The notes under the pieces were generated by a model. It did not search any database. It was not told where the DNA came from and saw nothing but the letters and a program-made list of their open reading frames with translations. Positions 34,671-45,840 of a stretch of DNA of 64,000 nucleotides are shown here, piece by piece; the first letter of the stretch is position 1; each line of letters starts with the position of its first letter. The position numbers and the translations under genes were made by a program. Source of the DNA: Endomychus coccineus (Eukaryota; Arthropoda; Insecta; Coleoptera; Endomychidae); the NCBI GenBank assembly GCA_958510875.1, contig OY294068.1, positions 20,068,297-20,132,296 on the forward strand, written 5' to 3'.

Positions 34671-36357
34671 CTGTACACGTACCTCATCCCCTCCTTATTA
34701 ATCTTAATTTTAATATTTAAGGAATAAACCATAGTTTGTAAAACCATTGTTTGTATGTTTTATTAAACTTATAGATATGAATTTGCAACAAGTAAGCAAC
34801 AAAACCATCCAAGATCCTTCTAACATTAAAGAACAAATTATCATTCCAATTGTATACAAGTTTGTTAGTATATAGTTTTTAAGGAGTAAGCCCATCTATT
34901 TACTACCTACTATTAAGATGCAATTAATTAATTTTCAAGAGAAGAAATAGTCTACAACACAGTTACTATGTCACTCCTTGAACGTTTTTTCCTCGTCAAT
35001 TTTTACACTAAAAATGAATAATATATTGACACCGAAATTCGTTTATATCCGCATTTTCCTTCTGGTCAATTTCAAATTTATTGAACAAATATTCCATAAA
35101 ATTATCAGTGCCTCATTCGGTAAACCTAAATTATCATACAGAACTTTATAGGTTAACGCAAAAATAATCAAACTTACGTCTCCAGATATTGGAATATCCT
35201 ATACACAGGTTTCCGATACATTAGAAAACCTTCCACTTTCTCCACCATCATGTCACTCACTACATTACTTTAACAAAGAAAAAAAAATCGAAAACAACCC
35301 GAAATATATTCGCTGGCGAAACCTGCCAGTTGCTACATTTTACCGGAAAAACCTATGATTAGGGACGGCCCAGAATAGAAGCGTTCTATTAATATGTAAA
35401 ATCGTCTTCGCGTGTGAGGAATCACCGAATAATCTCCAACATTCGTACAATGTATAAAAGTACACAATGTTTGTATGTAGGAATTGCTGATGTTAATATC
35501 AAAGCGGAACTAGCGCGACTGATATAACACAGTAGGCGACGATCGCGCTTGCGCCCTCTTTAGTTACCCCTAATCGTTATAGATTTATAGCAGCAAATTT
35601 TTCATTTATTTAGAATATTAATTGAAACACATTTCGCTACATATCTTACACTGCTGAATCCCGAAGGATTAACGAACTTTTACAGTACAGCTTCTTTTTA
35701 ATGACACTTTATTGCTCTTTTAAAAATATCCATTCGAACATTTTAATGACATTTCATAATGCATTAGTAATTAACTGCCACTGTTATCAGACTATTCAAA
35801 TTAATGTATTCCTTGCCTTTTATCTTTAGATGAAAACACATACGCAATCAAAGTACTAATATTTACATTAGTTCTTACGTAAAGCAAATTATCGTATAAA
35901 TAATATGTAAACAAAGAAAGTATTAAAAAATTAAAGGATTTTGTAAATTAATGTCCTTTTGTAGCGAATTGTAAAACTTCCTCAACGATAATTCCTTTTG
36001 ACTTTATTCAGATGATTATATGGAGACATACATTCAAGGGGCAATAAGCAGTTATTATACTCTCAGCACCTATCTCCTGGAATAACTTTCTGATATTCTG
36101 AGATGATACAATATTACCGCTACCGCTTGTGGGATGCACTGTACAGTTTGATACTGTCATGGCAATGGAGAGAAAAACCGGGCGCAAGGATACTGACCTA
36201 CAGATATCCTCAACAATTTTGTTCGTGGAATGTAATTTTTTCCTGGTCCAAAAATAATACATACACATTCACATCAGTATTTACCACCCACAATTAGGTT
36301 TAATAAAGTGTTAAAATTATTTGATCCGTGTGTAGATGTATATTTGTGCATATTTAA
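34671..36357. other. No recognisable gene
   Basis: AT-rich sequence. A G/C-richer patch at about 35510-35570 (ACGATCGCGCTTGCGCCC) is not explained. Opposite-strand frames at 36008-36297 overlap each other and have no motif. Confidence 0.45.
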
Positions 36358-36645
36358 CTAGTTCATAATCATTCGTTTTTCTTCATAAATTCTACCTGGG
36401 CGCTTTCCTATACCGTCGTCCATTCGGTCTCCATAATAAAATTTCGTTCCATCGAGTAACTCGGGACCGATGGATTTACCAGGTTTAATATATTGGTTTT
36501 CCCTTGTACTTTATGATTATCCGATTACCTGAACATTGTTAGAATAATTTGTAAGTAGTTTATACCAAAAATTAGGATTCATTCGTGTTTCGAACGTCGC
36601 GTTTTGTGTGGGATTATAAAACCTTCTCGTTTCGGGCGTAACCCC
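36358..36645 (-). pseudogene. Unidentified coding-like frame with two internal stops
   Basis: On the minus strand an acceptor-like ...TTGCATCTAG precedes a 96-codon frame: GVTPETRRFYNPTQNATFET, then RMNPNFWYKLLTNYSNNVQ, two TAA codons five codons apart region-wise (within VIG*S*STREN), then QYIKPGKSIGPELLDGTKFY, YGDRMDDGIGKRPGRIYEEK and a final TAG. The Gly/Asp/Pro-rich composition is unlike random AT-rich DNA and the frame is the same on both sides of the stops. I do not recognise the family. It may be a decayed exon, or two exons with an unresolved boundary; the 26-nt GT..AG stretch between them is too short for a normal insect intron. Confidence 0.3.
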
Positions 36646-36810
36646 CTAGATGCAATAAAATGTATTTGCAATACCTTCTCGTTCCGTGCGAGTTAAACTG
36701 AACGTCGGAAGGGCAAAAATTACAAAAATAATAGACTTCTAGATATTAACATTAATGTTAATAGTAGATACCTAATTCAAGAAAAATAACACATATTATG
36801 CTTCTATTAT

Positions 36811-37070
36811 TTACAGCTTAAATGTTGTACTTTTTTCCAACAGTGTAAAAAGTCTTTCATATGTGGCTCCTTTTCTGTCCGGTAAAAGCGCATAGATGGC
36901 TGGAACAATCCATGTGCTGACATCAGTGCTTCCCAAATCTACGTGTATTGTATACAATTGGTCGAACAGGGAACAACAGCTTTTAAATGTCCATAAAAAA
37001 TTCTGAGCCTTGGGATAGAAGTGTCCTATCACTGCAAAAAGAACAATATTCGATCTTCCTGGCCGTCGTC
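36811..37070 (-). pseudogene. MULE-type transposase fragment
   Basis: Minus-strand residues LYTIHVDLGSTDVSTWIVPA followed by IYALLPDRKGATYERLFTLL match the central MULE transposase domain, where a hydrophobic P..YALLP.K....Y..L signature is usual. A second frame upstream gives CANRRRPGRSNIVLF. Only about 85 codons survive. It lies inside or beside the LTR element remnant whose primer-binding site is at 37213-37232. Confidence 0.65.
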
Positions 37071-37212
37071 TATTAGCACAAGGTGTTGCATTGTCTCCGG
37101 GATGACAATTTCTTGCCGTTTCTTTGGTAAAGATTCAACTCCCAACGCTTTTTGCCTGCCTCTGTAGAATCTGTCTTTGACGCTTGCAATTGTTTTTTGA
37201 CTAGTGTAACCG

Positions 37213-37232
37213 CCCTAAACGTTGGGCGCCAA
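37213..37232 (-). promoter_or_regulatory. Retrotransposon primer-binding site
   Basis: On the minus strand TGGCGCCCAACGTTTAGGGC directly follows the LTR end, separated only by AT. TGGCGCCCAACG is the common start of tRNA-complementary primer sites in insect Ty3/gypsy-type elements. This fixes the strand and the LTR edge. Confidence 0.75.
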
Positions 37233-37234
37233 TT

Positions 37235-38390
37235 TGTAAGGGTTACAATTTACTATTACTAAAGGATAAACTAAAGTTCTATTTTATCACTTGGTTGCCG
37301 TCAGCTACAGTGAAGAAAGGTCGTAGGTTATATTTTAGATATTAGAAATTTTCTGCGCCAGAGTATTTTAACCAACCAATGAATTATGTACATAACTAGG
37401 GGACGAAAATACTCAAGTCCCCAGGTTAAATTACCCTGAAAGAAGAAAATAAAAGACTTGTACCCAGAATGATTGAAATTTACTTGACACACTAATATTG
37501 ATATGAATTTTAACAGGTCTTATACTAATGAGCTATGAAGCGAATGATTAGAAAATATTACTTTAAAGTGAACAGTTGATTGAATTTACATAATATACAA
37601 TCCTCAATGATTATTAAGAATTGTTACACAAAACCACAATCGATAATGTGACCTGGTGAGAGTTGTTGTTATTAAATATTGTTACACAAAACACAATCGA
37701 TAATCTGACCTGGCGAGATGTTGATGATTAATTACTTCTACTTCAGATAGGAGTCCCTGCCACAATTATGATACCGTTTCCCCGATTATACAGCACAGAT
37801 AAATCAGCGACTCCTAGTGATCTTTCCACAGTAGATACAAGCCAATCCTTCAACACACTTCTTGTTGAATTTCCGCAACATAGACACAAAATAAGAGGAA
37901 GAAGAAGCAAAAGGTAGGAGTGGAAGTAGAACCCTCTAACACGATAGGGTTTTCCTTCAAATAAGGCAACTTTTACTTCCGTTCACAGCCAATCACGTCG
38001 AAAAGTAAGTTTAAATCCCCGAAGGTTATCAATCACCCAATAAATTCCAAATATTCCAATCCAAATTGGTGATTGATGTTTTTGTTTTCAACGGAAGGAT
38101 ATTCCCGGAATTTGGTTCCAAACACACGCTTGGTATCACCTCCCTGTTGAATAACCTAGCAATCGACTTTCCACTCGAACGAACTGACCAGAAGTAACAT
38201 TTTCTCTTCCTTTCCGGCGTCTCACAGAACACCCTCGAAAGAGAAGCGGTAACTGACACCGAGCAACCAAGACCCTTAGAATATAGGTACGGTCCATGAC
38301 TCTCGGAATATACGGACCATGACTCGTAGAATATACCGAATATACGGTCTAGCATAGCTGACGTCACAGGAGTTAACCGATTGTCCTACA
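37235..38390 (-). mobile_element. LTR of a Ty3/gypsy-type retrotransposon
   Basis: On the plus strand it runs from TGTAAGGG to GTCCTACA, i.e. TG...CA ends with short imperfect inverted tips, 1156 bp. It abuts a primer-binding site on the low side, so this is the 5' LTR of a minus-strand element. It contains a tandem duplication at about 37610-37725 (two copies of TTGTTACACAAAA-CACAATCGATAAT) and duplicated GGACCATGACTC-type blocks near 38290-38335. No gag or pol frame follows; within 150 bp a MULE fragment begins. The 112-codon frame at 38029-38367 is inside the LTR and is not considered coding. Confidence 0.7.
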
Positions 38391-38454
38391 GCGGCCATTT
38401 CTAAGTCGTTAGGTGGAATTTACACGTTACTCTAGATATTGTTATTAAGTACAA

Positions 38455-39060
38455 TACTATTAAAGTACTGATGACCTTTCGGCTACCAAGTAGCCATCAT
38501 CAGAGTAAACTAGATTATAAATCAAAATGTGGCTGTTTAAATACTAGTTGGGCATAATAATGTGAAGAATCGGTTACCCTCAGCTAGAGATAAATCGGAA
38601 TTTAATAAATTGCTGTTTCGTTTATACATTTCCATCCCTTCTAAATTATCTAGATATTTGTCTGTGTTTTAAAAGTGATAAACTTTCTTGAGAAATGGTG
38701 TGACCTGTATTCAAAATATGTCCGACTACCGCTGATTTTTCACTATTATTTTCTTTATATGGGCAAATTGTTCCTTCTAGTTTAACCCACATAGCATTTT
38801 AAACACAACTCACAATTGATTTTGTAAATATTTGAATGTAAGGACTCTAATTTGGTTAGTTGGCTACGTTCCAATTTGCTTTTTTGTTTAGAAATTAGAC
38901 TATTGATCAAAGATTTGTGGTAATCATTGTTCAACGCATTATATTTTTAGTGGATAAGGGTGAAGATTTCTTATCAATAGTGTTATAATTTTATAATATA
39001 TCCACAGTGGACTCTTTTATAGTTTAATAGATATTCTAGAAATTTTTAATTTAGTTTTTG
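38455..39060. mobile_element. Penelope-like element copy D (rearranged)
   Basis: The left part, 38455-38760, matches the left end of copy C. The right part, 38945-39060 (TTTTAGTGGATAAGGGTG onward), matches copy C's right end, in the same orientation. The middle, 38770-38945, is coding on the minus strand: ALNNDYHKSLINSLISKQKS and NIYKINCELCLKCYVG (RT tail and GIY-YIG start). It is therefore inverted relative to copy C while the flanks are not. Known Penelope elements carry terminal repeats in direct or inverted arrangement, which may explain this. Confidence 0.7.
38466..38507 (-). ncRNA. Hammerhead-ribozyme-like motif in PLE terminal repeat
   Basis: Minus-strand RNA order: UACU, the core CUGAUGA, one extra U, a perfect 5-bp hairpin GGCUA-CUUGG-UAGCC, the core GAAA, GGUCA, UC, then AGUA. 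AGUA pairs with the opening UACU as stem I, the scissile C would follow U16.1, and A15.1-U16.1 would close a minimal stem III. Penelope-like elements are known to carry minimal type-I hammerheads in their terminal repeats. The unpaired U before stem II and the one-pair stem III deviate from the consensus, so activity is doubtful. The copy at 26825-26870 is decayed. Confidence 0.45.
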
Positions 39061-40811
39061 TTCATCGTTAGTATATTAAATTGTTATCACTACCAAACTA
39101 CTCAGAGATGACGGCAGAACTAGTTTCAACTTCGAATTGTAGCTACAGCTTCTAATTATAACTATGATACAAGTTTAATCATTACGAATCGAACAGTAAT
39201 AGCTTATTGTATATTGACCCCTTATGTTGAGTTCAAAAATTAAAATTCCGCTGGCATGATAGATTCGACTTGGTAGATGCATACAGTCACATATTGAGAC
39301 AGGAAATGGCATTTTCACCATCACTAGCAAACACACCTGCGAGGATATATTTATTAAATCGCTTCCGATCACAGTTCTGTTACAACCGGGCTAAATTGGG
39401 TATAAAGACATATTAAGCATGTGTCTCATCCGACATTGAAAACAAACTACTTGTGCATCCAAGCAAATCCAATTGAATCACTTGATTGATAAGCGCGATA
39501 AGTTCCATAAACGTAGTTTAAATTGTAAAAAATTATTTTTTCAAAGATTAGTTATTAATAAATGTTAATGTGAAGTAGTTCAACAGTTTTTTCTCAGCAA
39601 AACCAAAATATTTAGTAGCAAAAATACCAATAAAGTGAACGTGGACGACTTTTTCAAATAATTCTTTTTATTTTATTTTTAAAAATTTACAAACTAGTAA
39701 TATACAAGTAACAAACATCATATTATATGCTTCGTATAATGGCACATTCAATTCCAATAAAATACATTCTTTTGTTATAGTGATTTACTATAAATAATAA
39801 TTATAATATTCCACTCATATATTTTTTTAAATATGTAAATATTGTATTATAGCGTGTTTTTTATTGGCAAACAACATGCAGTTGTACCCGCCGTCTTGTC
39901 CCATTTAGTACTACGTTTCTACGAACCATCTCTAGTTGAGCTCTGTCCGCGAACGTGTTGTCAAAACATTATTTGAATATTTTTGTACCAGAATCCATGT
40001 TAGCTAGGATTTTTTTTTCTATCTCCACATTCTTAGATCCTAAATTTAAGTTTCTTAATTAATAAAAACCATAAAAAATTAAACATGATTCAATTCGAAA
40101 ATTAAAAATTTAAAGATTAAAAATAATTTACTTACTGAATTTTTGTTAAATTAATGTTTAGTTGAATTGAAATGCTTATTGATTTCAAATGTTTTATGAG
40201 CTTGTCCTTGTACTACAAAATATAACAACATGTCACGAAGAATAAAGGTACAGCAAGTTCAAAACAATATTTTGGTTTTCATATTTTTTGAAAATGCGAA
40301 TTACGAGTTCATTTTTGTAGAGTACTACCAATACAACAAATGATTTCCATCAAATTATATAAGTACGTTGACTCATTGACTGAAGAAATTACTTGTTATG
40401 AAATAATGATTAGCAACATTGAAACAGTAGCATACACATTTAAGGAGTTCGAAAATTCAATCAAAAACTATTACTCAAGCAGAAAAATTCAGTGATGTCA
40501 TGATGTCACATACTTAGGGGCCAAAATAAAAAAATTCGTAGGGATAAGAAATTAGCCTGTGAAAAATAGCGCTTTCGACGAATATAAGATGTGTGCTTAT
40601 GCCATTTCACCACCTTTTGGAGTTCATAATATATTCTAGATCCATAACAAGCTATAATTCGGAGAACTTTCAAAAAACAAATAAGCTTGTCTGTCTATCT
40701 GCTCATTTATCGTCGATCCCGTCTGCCAATTTTTTATGTTGATTATAATCTGCAACTCGTTTCACAACACATTTTTTTAATTGACATATGTAGATATACC
40801 CAAATGAACAA
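39061..40811. other. No recognisable gene
   Basis: Very AT-rich. Nothing above background was seen on either strand. Confidence 0.45.
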
Positions 40812-41165
40812 GAGCTAAATTATTTCTAGTCAATATCGAATAAAAGTGATACCTGTCATTCAAAATTATACAAGTTCAATTTGAAAAGAAAACGAAGAAT
40901 AGTTGAAGAAATGAGTTGTGTATGTTCGTATGTCCATCTTCAATTCATGGAAGTTTAGGTTCATTAAGGTTTAACCAACCAGTACAGCTACATCACGCGA
41001 GCTAAGCTATTTCTAGTCAATATCGAATAAAACTGATACCTCTCATTCAAAAATTATACAGTTTCAGTATGACAAGAATATTTGAAGAAATTAGCAGTGT
41101 ATGTTTGTATGTCCATCTTCCATTCATGAAAGTTTAGGTTCACTATTAAGCTTTAACCAGTTATT
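40812..41165. repeat. Two-copy tandem duplication, ~180-bp unit
   Basis: Units 40812-40998 and 40999-41165 share GAGCTAA-TATTTCTAGTCAAT, ATCGAATAAAA-TGATACCT, TTGAAGAAAT-AG--GTGTATG, GTATGTCCATCTTC and CATG-AAGTTTAGGTTCA. The second unit has small deletions. Confidence 0.8.
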
Positions 41166-42346
41166 ACACGCTTATATCAATACAAAGAGATGTGTTGCAT
41201 GTATAGGATAAGAACAGTATGAAGAAGTAAGTATTCTGAAGGACCACTATGGCTGAATCCCAGCACAGATGGGAATTTGCCAGGATCAACTAGTATAATA
41301 TTATGTTACAATGATTCTAAACTTTATTCATTATGATATAATATAACAGGACGATCTCAGTTCACGTTCTTTCATTGCCATAGGTCTTTTCAAATATTGC
41401 TGCCATAACAGCAATGAAAATTAATTATTTGTTTAACGTAATAAGTCAACAATAAATAAGTAGTTACTCAAGGTGGTGGGAATAGTTATTTCCCCCGGAG
41501 AGTGCTACTATAATAAATTTGTGATGTGATAGATACCCTTATCGCTATTATTCAAATAGCGAAATAATGTAATCACCTGATATCTCGATGAAAAACTTCG
41601 TTTACACGTTAATAAGTTAACACGTTAGAGGAAGTAATTTAAATGTATAGGTATTTTACAGTTACAATGATTGACGACAGGTAGTTACTGAACATTTCCA
41701 AACATTCCAGGTACGCCACTGTTAGCAAATGTCAGAACACTTAACCTTAAAATATTTACTTTATGCGATACAAGAGATAAGTTGTATCATTCCCGTATAA
41801 ATGTACATACATACTGTTGTTAGTAGAGAATATTTCGCAATCTGAACACATGACTTCTGATATACAATAACAATTAATAATTTAGAATAATAATATCAAT
41901 ATCAACAAACACCTCATCTCGATGCTAATAAAAATGTAAAATAGCACTTACATTTATTATTCAGCCATTTGCTCAATTGAGAGTCATTCCGAACTATCTT
42001 ATTCTAGAAGCAGAACAGCCAAAATTGTCCAATTTTTAAGAATAATCACAACACAATTTAATTGCTGCCTGATTCACAAGGCTCAACATCTTGAACAGCG
42101 TTGCCATTCGGTAGGGGAGAGTGAGTTTTAGAGTGTCCTACATAAAATCGGTAGATACTAGCCTCATAAGATTACTCAATATTTCAATTCATTGAAATCA
42201 AAAAAGCTGTCATTCTAAATAAATATGAATTAAACAAATTCGGTCATGGTTTAACATACATTTGATTATTTTTTAGTGGAATCGATTCCCTTAAAGGAAG
42301 AAATCTGTTACATTTGGCATTGCTGCCAGGGGCGTCTGTATAAGAA
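41166..42346. other. No recognisable gene
   Basis: AT-rich spacer without supported features. Confidence 0.45.
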
Positions 42347-42523
42347 AGAATGGTAGAATACTACATACCACTCGGGGAGAATATATGCAGATGCTGCTGA
42401 CATCTATACGTAATTATTGAATGTTTCAAGTTGTAAGAATAGTAGAATACTACACACTACTCTGGAGAATATATACAGATGCTGCTGACATCTATGTGTA
42501 ATTGTTCAGTATTCCAAGTTGTA
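42347..42523. repeat. Two-copy tandem duplication, ~88-bp unit
   Basis: Two adjacent units share AGAAT-GTAGAATACTACA, GGAGAATATAT-CAGATGC, TGCTGACATCTAT and CCAAGTTGTA-type ends. Confidence 0.8.
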
Positions 42524-42917
42524 TATCTGAATAAATATCAGAAAACTGTTTCTTTCTATTTGTAACATTCCCTGATCATTATTTTTGGCCATTTTTACTA
42601 TTAATTCAAAAGTGTGCACAGAAAAAATAAACGCCTCTTATATAACATTTCATCTATTCAAGGCAGATTGAAAATTAATATTAATTGATGGATTTTAATC
42701 AACTAAGAACTAATGTATAATTTAGAACAATTGGTAATATTTATATTGAAGTGAAAAATCAAATATGTTTAAATTTCAACGTATATGCATATTTCTCCTG
42801 ATTTTACTGAAGCTAATCCTTAATTAATTTTTCAAGTTTGAATGTGTATCGATGAAACATTTTAAGCACAAATATTATAAGACAGACAGAAATATAAATA
42901 TTTTAATTTTACTTAGT

Positions 42918-42923
42918 TTTATT
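42918..42923 (-). terminator. Poly(A) signal of mRpS11
   Basis: AATAAA on the minus strand (TTTATT on the plus strand), 27 nt beyond the stop codon of mRpS11. This gives a very short 3' untranslated region. Confidence 0.7.
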
Positions 42924-42949
42924 TACAGAATAGGTATATTATAAAATAT

Positions 42950-43057
42950 TTACAACTTTCTTTGTTTCCTAGGTCTTGGAGGTGTCCACGATACTGGCGT
43001 GCTATCAGTTATACTTACAATTTGAATACCAGACATCTGTAAACCTTTTATGGAGGA
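42950..43057 (-). CDS. mRpS11: mRpS11 exon 5 (terminal)
   Basis: Acceptor ...TTTTGTTCACAG. Encodes [20 protein letters not shown] and [15 protein letters not shown], the C-terminal S11 tail that binds rRNA in the family, then TAA at 42952-42950. Confidence 0.93.
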   Translation of the reverse strand, partial: SSIKGLQMSGIQIVSITDSTPVSWTPPRPRKQRKL

Positions 43058-43950
43058 CTGTGAACAAAATCATTATTCTCATTATATGTACTGCTAGATG
43101 AGATTTATTGAGCAGTATGTTTTGAATCTTTATGGAAACTATTCCAAAAAATTTTTTCACGAAGCAAACAAAGAAAAAAGTATTAATGAATGAAAAATTT
43201 TTGAAAATACAGTAGATATCAAATTTGAGCTTTGGTAGTGCCAAAAAGTCAAGAATTATTATTTACCATTCTTCCTGGGCCAAGGCCTCTTACACGAACC
43301 CGAACTGTTTTCACCCCCCTCTCCAGTGCTTTCTGTGAAAAGAATACATTAACTAGAATTTATAATAAAAAAAATCCCTCGGTAGAAAGATTTACCGTTC
43401 CAACTGTGATTGCAGTGGCCTGAGCAGCAATATTCGTTCCTTTCCTAGTATTTTTGAAGCCTTCTACCCCACAAGACCTAATAAGTTGTGGAACCCCTAT
43501 AGTTGTCCAATTAGTCAATTTCACAAAAGCAGTTATTAAGATATCTATTTTAATTTACCTTTATGATTTGTTAAGCAGATGATTGTATTGTTTGGAGACA
43601 CTCTAATGTTGAAAATAGGCAAATCTCTGAACTTCACTCCATTGAACAATCTGTTTGGAGTATCTATATCGGGAAAGATATTATGTTTCCTGCAGGAAGA
43701 TAATTTAACAACTGATGAACATTTCTTACCCATTTCTCAATTCAACTTACTGTTGTATTAATAGATCAACGTTTGTAGCCTTTTCGCCAGAAGTTCCTTC
43801 ATCTAATGTTGGAAGAGAGCGAAGCATTTCTTTTCTATCCACAACATCTCTCATCATCAAAGCAGTCGCGTGAAAATGTTCTATCCTACATTGAATGGGT
43901 GATGGATTTGATATGGTGAACGTTCTGAGGTTTCTTAATATTGCATTCAT
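42950..43950 (-). CDS. mRpS11: Mitochondrial ribosomal protein S11 (uS11m), 5 exons
   Basis: A component of the small subunit of the mitochondrial ribosome. In bacterial S11 the equivalent protein sits on the platform and contacts 16S-type rRNA near the E site. The five exons are 43950-43751, 43689-43559, 43496-43396, 43332-43267 and 43057-42950, and they splice in phases 2, 1, 0, 0 to 606 nt (201 residues). All introns are GT..AG and 61-209 nt long. The N-terminus ([18 protein letters not shown]) is basic and hydroxylated with few acidic residues, as expected for a mitochondrial presequence. The S11 family hallmarks follow: [41 protein letters not shown] and [16 protein letters not shown], ending [16 protein letters not shown]. 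All key family blocks are intact, so the gene looks functional. Nothing near it looks co-regulated. Confidence 0.95.
43267..43332 (-). CDS. mRpS11: mRpS11 exon 4
   Basis: A 66-nt exon with acceptor ...CTTTTCACAG. It encodes [20 protein letters not shown] followed by RM and has phase 0 at both ends. It carries the RVRV.GLGPGR signature of S11 proteins. Confidence 0.93.
43396..43496 (-). CDS. mRpS11: mRpS11 exon 3
   Basis: Follows an acceptor ...CAACTATAG. It encodes [18 protein letters not shown] and [15 protein letters not shown], the most conserved central S11 region, and ends in phase 0 before GTAAAT. Confidence 0.92.
43559..43689 (-). CDS. mRpS11: mRpS11 exon 2
   Basis: The acceptor ...TTCCTGCAG precedes [12 protein letters not shown]. 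The exon contains the first S11 fold strand [20 protein letters not shown] and ends in phase 1 at NHK|G before GTAAAT. Confidence 0.9.
43751..43950 (-). CDS. mRpS11: mRpS11 exon 1
   Basis: Starts at the ATG at 43950 and encodes the presequence and the weakly conserved N-terminal arm up to [10 protein letters not shown]. It ends in phase 2 before GTAAGT; the split codon CA|G rejoins as Gln. Confidence 0.9.
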
Positions 43951-44127
43951 ATTGTTACTGCAGCTTTAGTTTTCCAAACAAATTATTATTTACAGATACA
44001 GAGTAGGCTACTTCTACTTATATGATAGGTAGATAGGTTATATTATGAATATATACATAGATATTTATATCTATGCTTTTGCTTATGCCAGTTCATCTCT
44101 CTGGTTCCAGACTAGGTTAGATGAGAA

Positions 44128-44743
44128 CACGGTCGTACACACAGGTCTGGGAACTCGTATGTTTGAAATTAGTCTCTTACGTGTCGCCAAACTCGAAGTT
44201 ACTCGCTCAGCCACCAGCTAGCGCTTGGATCGAAGTATGGCAACAATCACATTATTAAGTAAAATAATCTTTCACGTAACGCAATATTTACTATTCTGAT
44301 TTGAGAGAGGAATAGAACTGTTACTCTTGTCAAAATGTATTACTCACCTTACAAATAACTTCCCCTTTTTTGTTATACATGCTCGCACACATAAAAGACC
44401 TCGTTAAAACGATTTTTATGCGGAATCGCAAGCATTCACTTTCTTCTCATTTTCGCATCTTTAGGCACTTTAAAAACAGAAGTTTCTTGCTTTACACTTT
44501 TGTACCCCGTTTTGCATTCCGTCATAATGAACGGTTTCGTAATTTTTTTCTAAAAACGCCGGTATTCCTTGTGTTTACAACTCAACAATGACAGTTGCCA
44601 GATAACACGGTCGTATACGTGCCAGAGATCATTTCTCGACTCATGCACCACCCTTTTGGTACTACGCAACAGATGACGCTTAGCGGACTCACTTCTCACA
44701 TTGGAAACAGCCTCGAGTTCCCAGACATGTATATACGACCGTG
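44128..44743. mobile_element. MITE with CACGGTCGTA termini
   Basis: The left end CACGGTCGTACACACAGGTC plus TGGGAACTCG is mirrored at the right end, whose complement reads CACGGTCGTATATACATGTC plus TGGGAACTCG. A further direct CACGGTCGTATACGTGCC copy lies internally at about 44610. 616 bp, no transposase. It sits 178 bp upstream of the mRpS11 start codon and so could affect that promoter region. Confidence 0.75.
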
Positions 44744-45589
44744 AGAATAACATTCAAATTGATAGATATTATACCGGTATACTTACATTATCTATGTATG
44801 GGTTTGAATATATTTCTGAGATTGTAATGCTCTCTCAACATATAGCAAGCTATTCTTTACGCTCTCATGAAACCACCATACCCAAAATAAATACTTTCCG
44901 ATACTGTATATGTACTTTCAACCTCACTTCCATGATACCACTGGAGTAGGTAATTGGTTTAATGTAATCTTTTTATACAGTAGGTAACTATATCGCTCAT
45001 GACAGATCTTACCAATAATCTATCACAATATTTTCCTTACACTACATATAGTGGAAGGAATGAAACGATAAAATCACACTTTCCCGAATCTCTTGGAATG
45101 TTGATATAAAGGAGGAACTATAGCGAAACGTGGTAAAGGGTTCTGCTTCGAAAAAAAAAACAGTTCATCTGAAGGAATGAGATAAAGCTCTTTGTGAATC
45201 ATTCGTTTAACTCATTTTGTTGTTTCTTATCGAAAAATCGAAATCTTTCCTATTGTATGAGTGAGGAGAGCCAAAAAACTGCAGCTCAGAAATGGAAGAA
45301 ACTAACTAACACTAACACGAAAACATTAGTTGTATTTTGCCCAAAATTTTTATTCGAATCTTACATTTGCCCGGTCTTGAAACGGTAATTACCCTTCTGA
45401 ATATCAAATTTGATTTACACTTTCTACCAGAACTTGAATCTATTTTTTAAATGATCTTGATTTTAATATGTAAATGTAATAAAAAAAACTCACAACAATA
45501 TAACTCAATAATAAAATTCAAGAGAACACTGAAAAATGTTTAAAATTCTCGTTGTAATTTCTTCAGGTTGAAGGAGATGCGTAGAGAAG
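44744..45589. other. No recognisable gene
   Basis: AT-rich spacer between the MITE and the LINE-tail candidate. Short frames only. Confidence 0.45.
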
Positions 45590-45840
45590 GGCGAAACTGC
45601 TTCCATATATCGTAGTAGAATGTAAAGCACTGGTTTCTCTTATACTACAACACCTGCGCAGCGCATACATATGCCACCTGAGGCCTTAAGAGACGTCAGT
45701 CCATGCAGAATTCTTACCTTCGGCGCAGCATTAAGCCTGCTGGATACCAAGGGTCGCACACTAGACCCAATCAAGCGGTCTCAGAGAGCTCTGGACTTGT
45801 CCGCACCCGTTTAGATTGATTGATTGATTGTTATTTCTTC
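45590..45840 (+). mobile_element. Possible LINE 3' end with (GATT)n tail
   Basis: A distinctly G/C-richer block (ACACCTGCGCAGCGC, GGTCGCACACTAGACCC) ends abruptly in TTGATTGATTGATTG. Short tandem tails of this kind mark the 3' ends of several R1/jockey-like LINEs. No protein motif remains. Confidence 0.35.

Noticed and set aside
38029..38367. 112-codon minus-strand frame
   Set aside because: Falls entirely inside the LTR; LTRs are not expected to encode protein and no motif is present.
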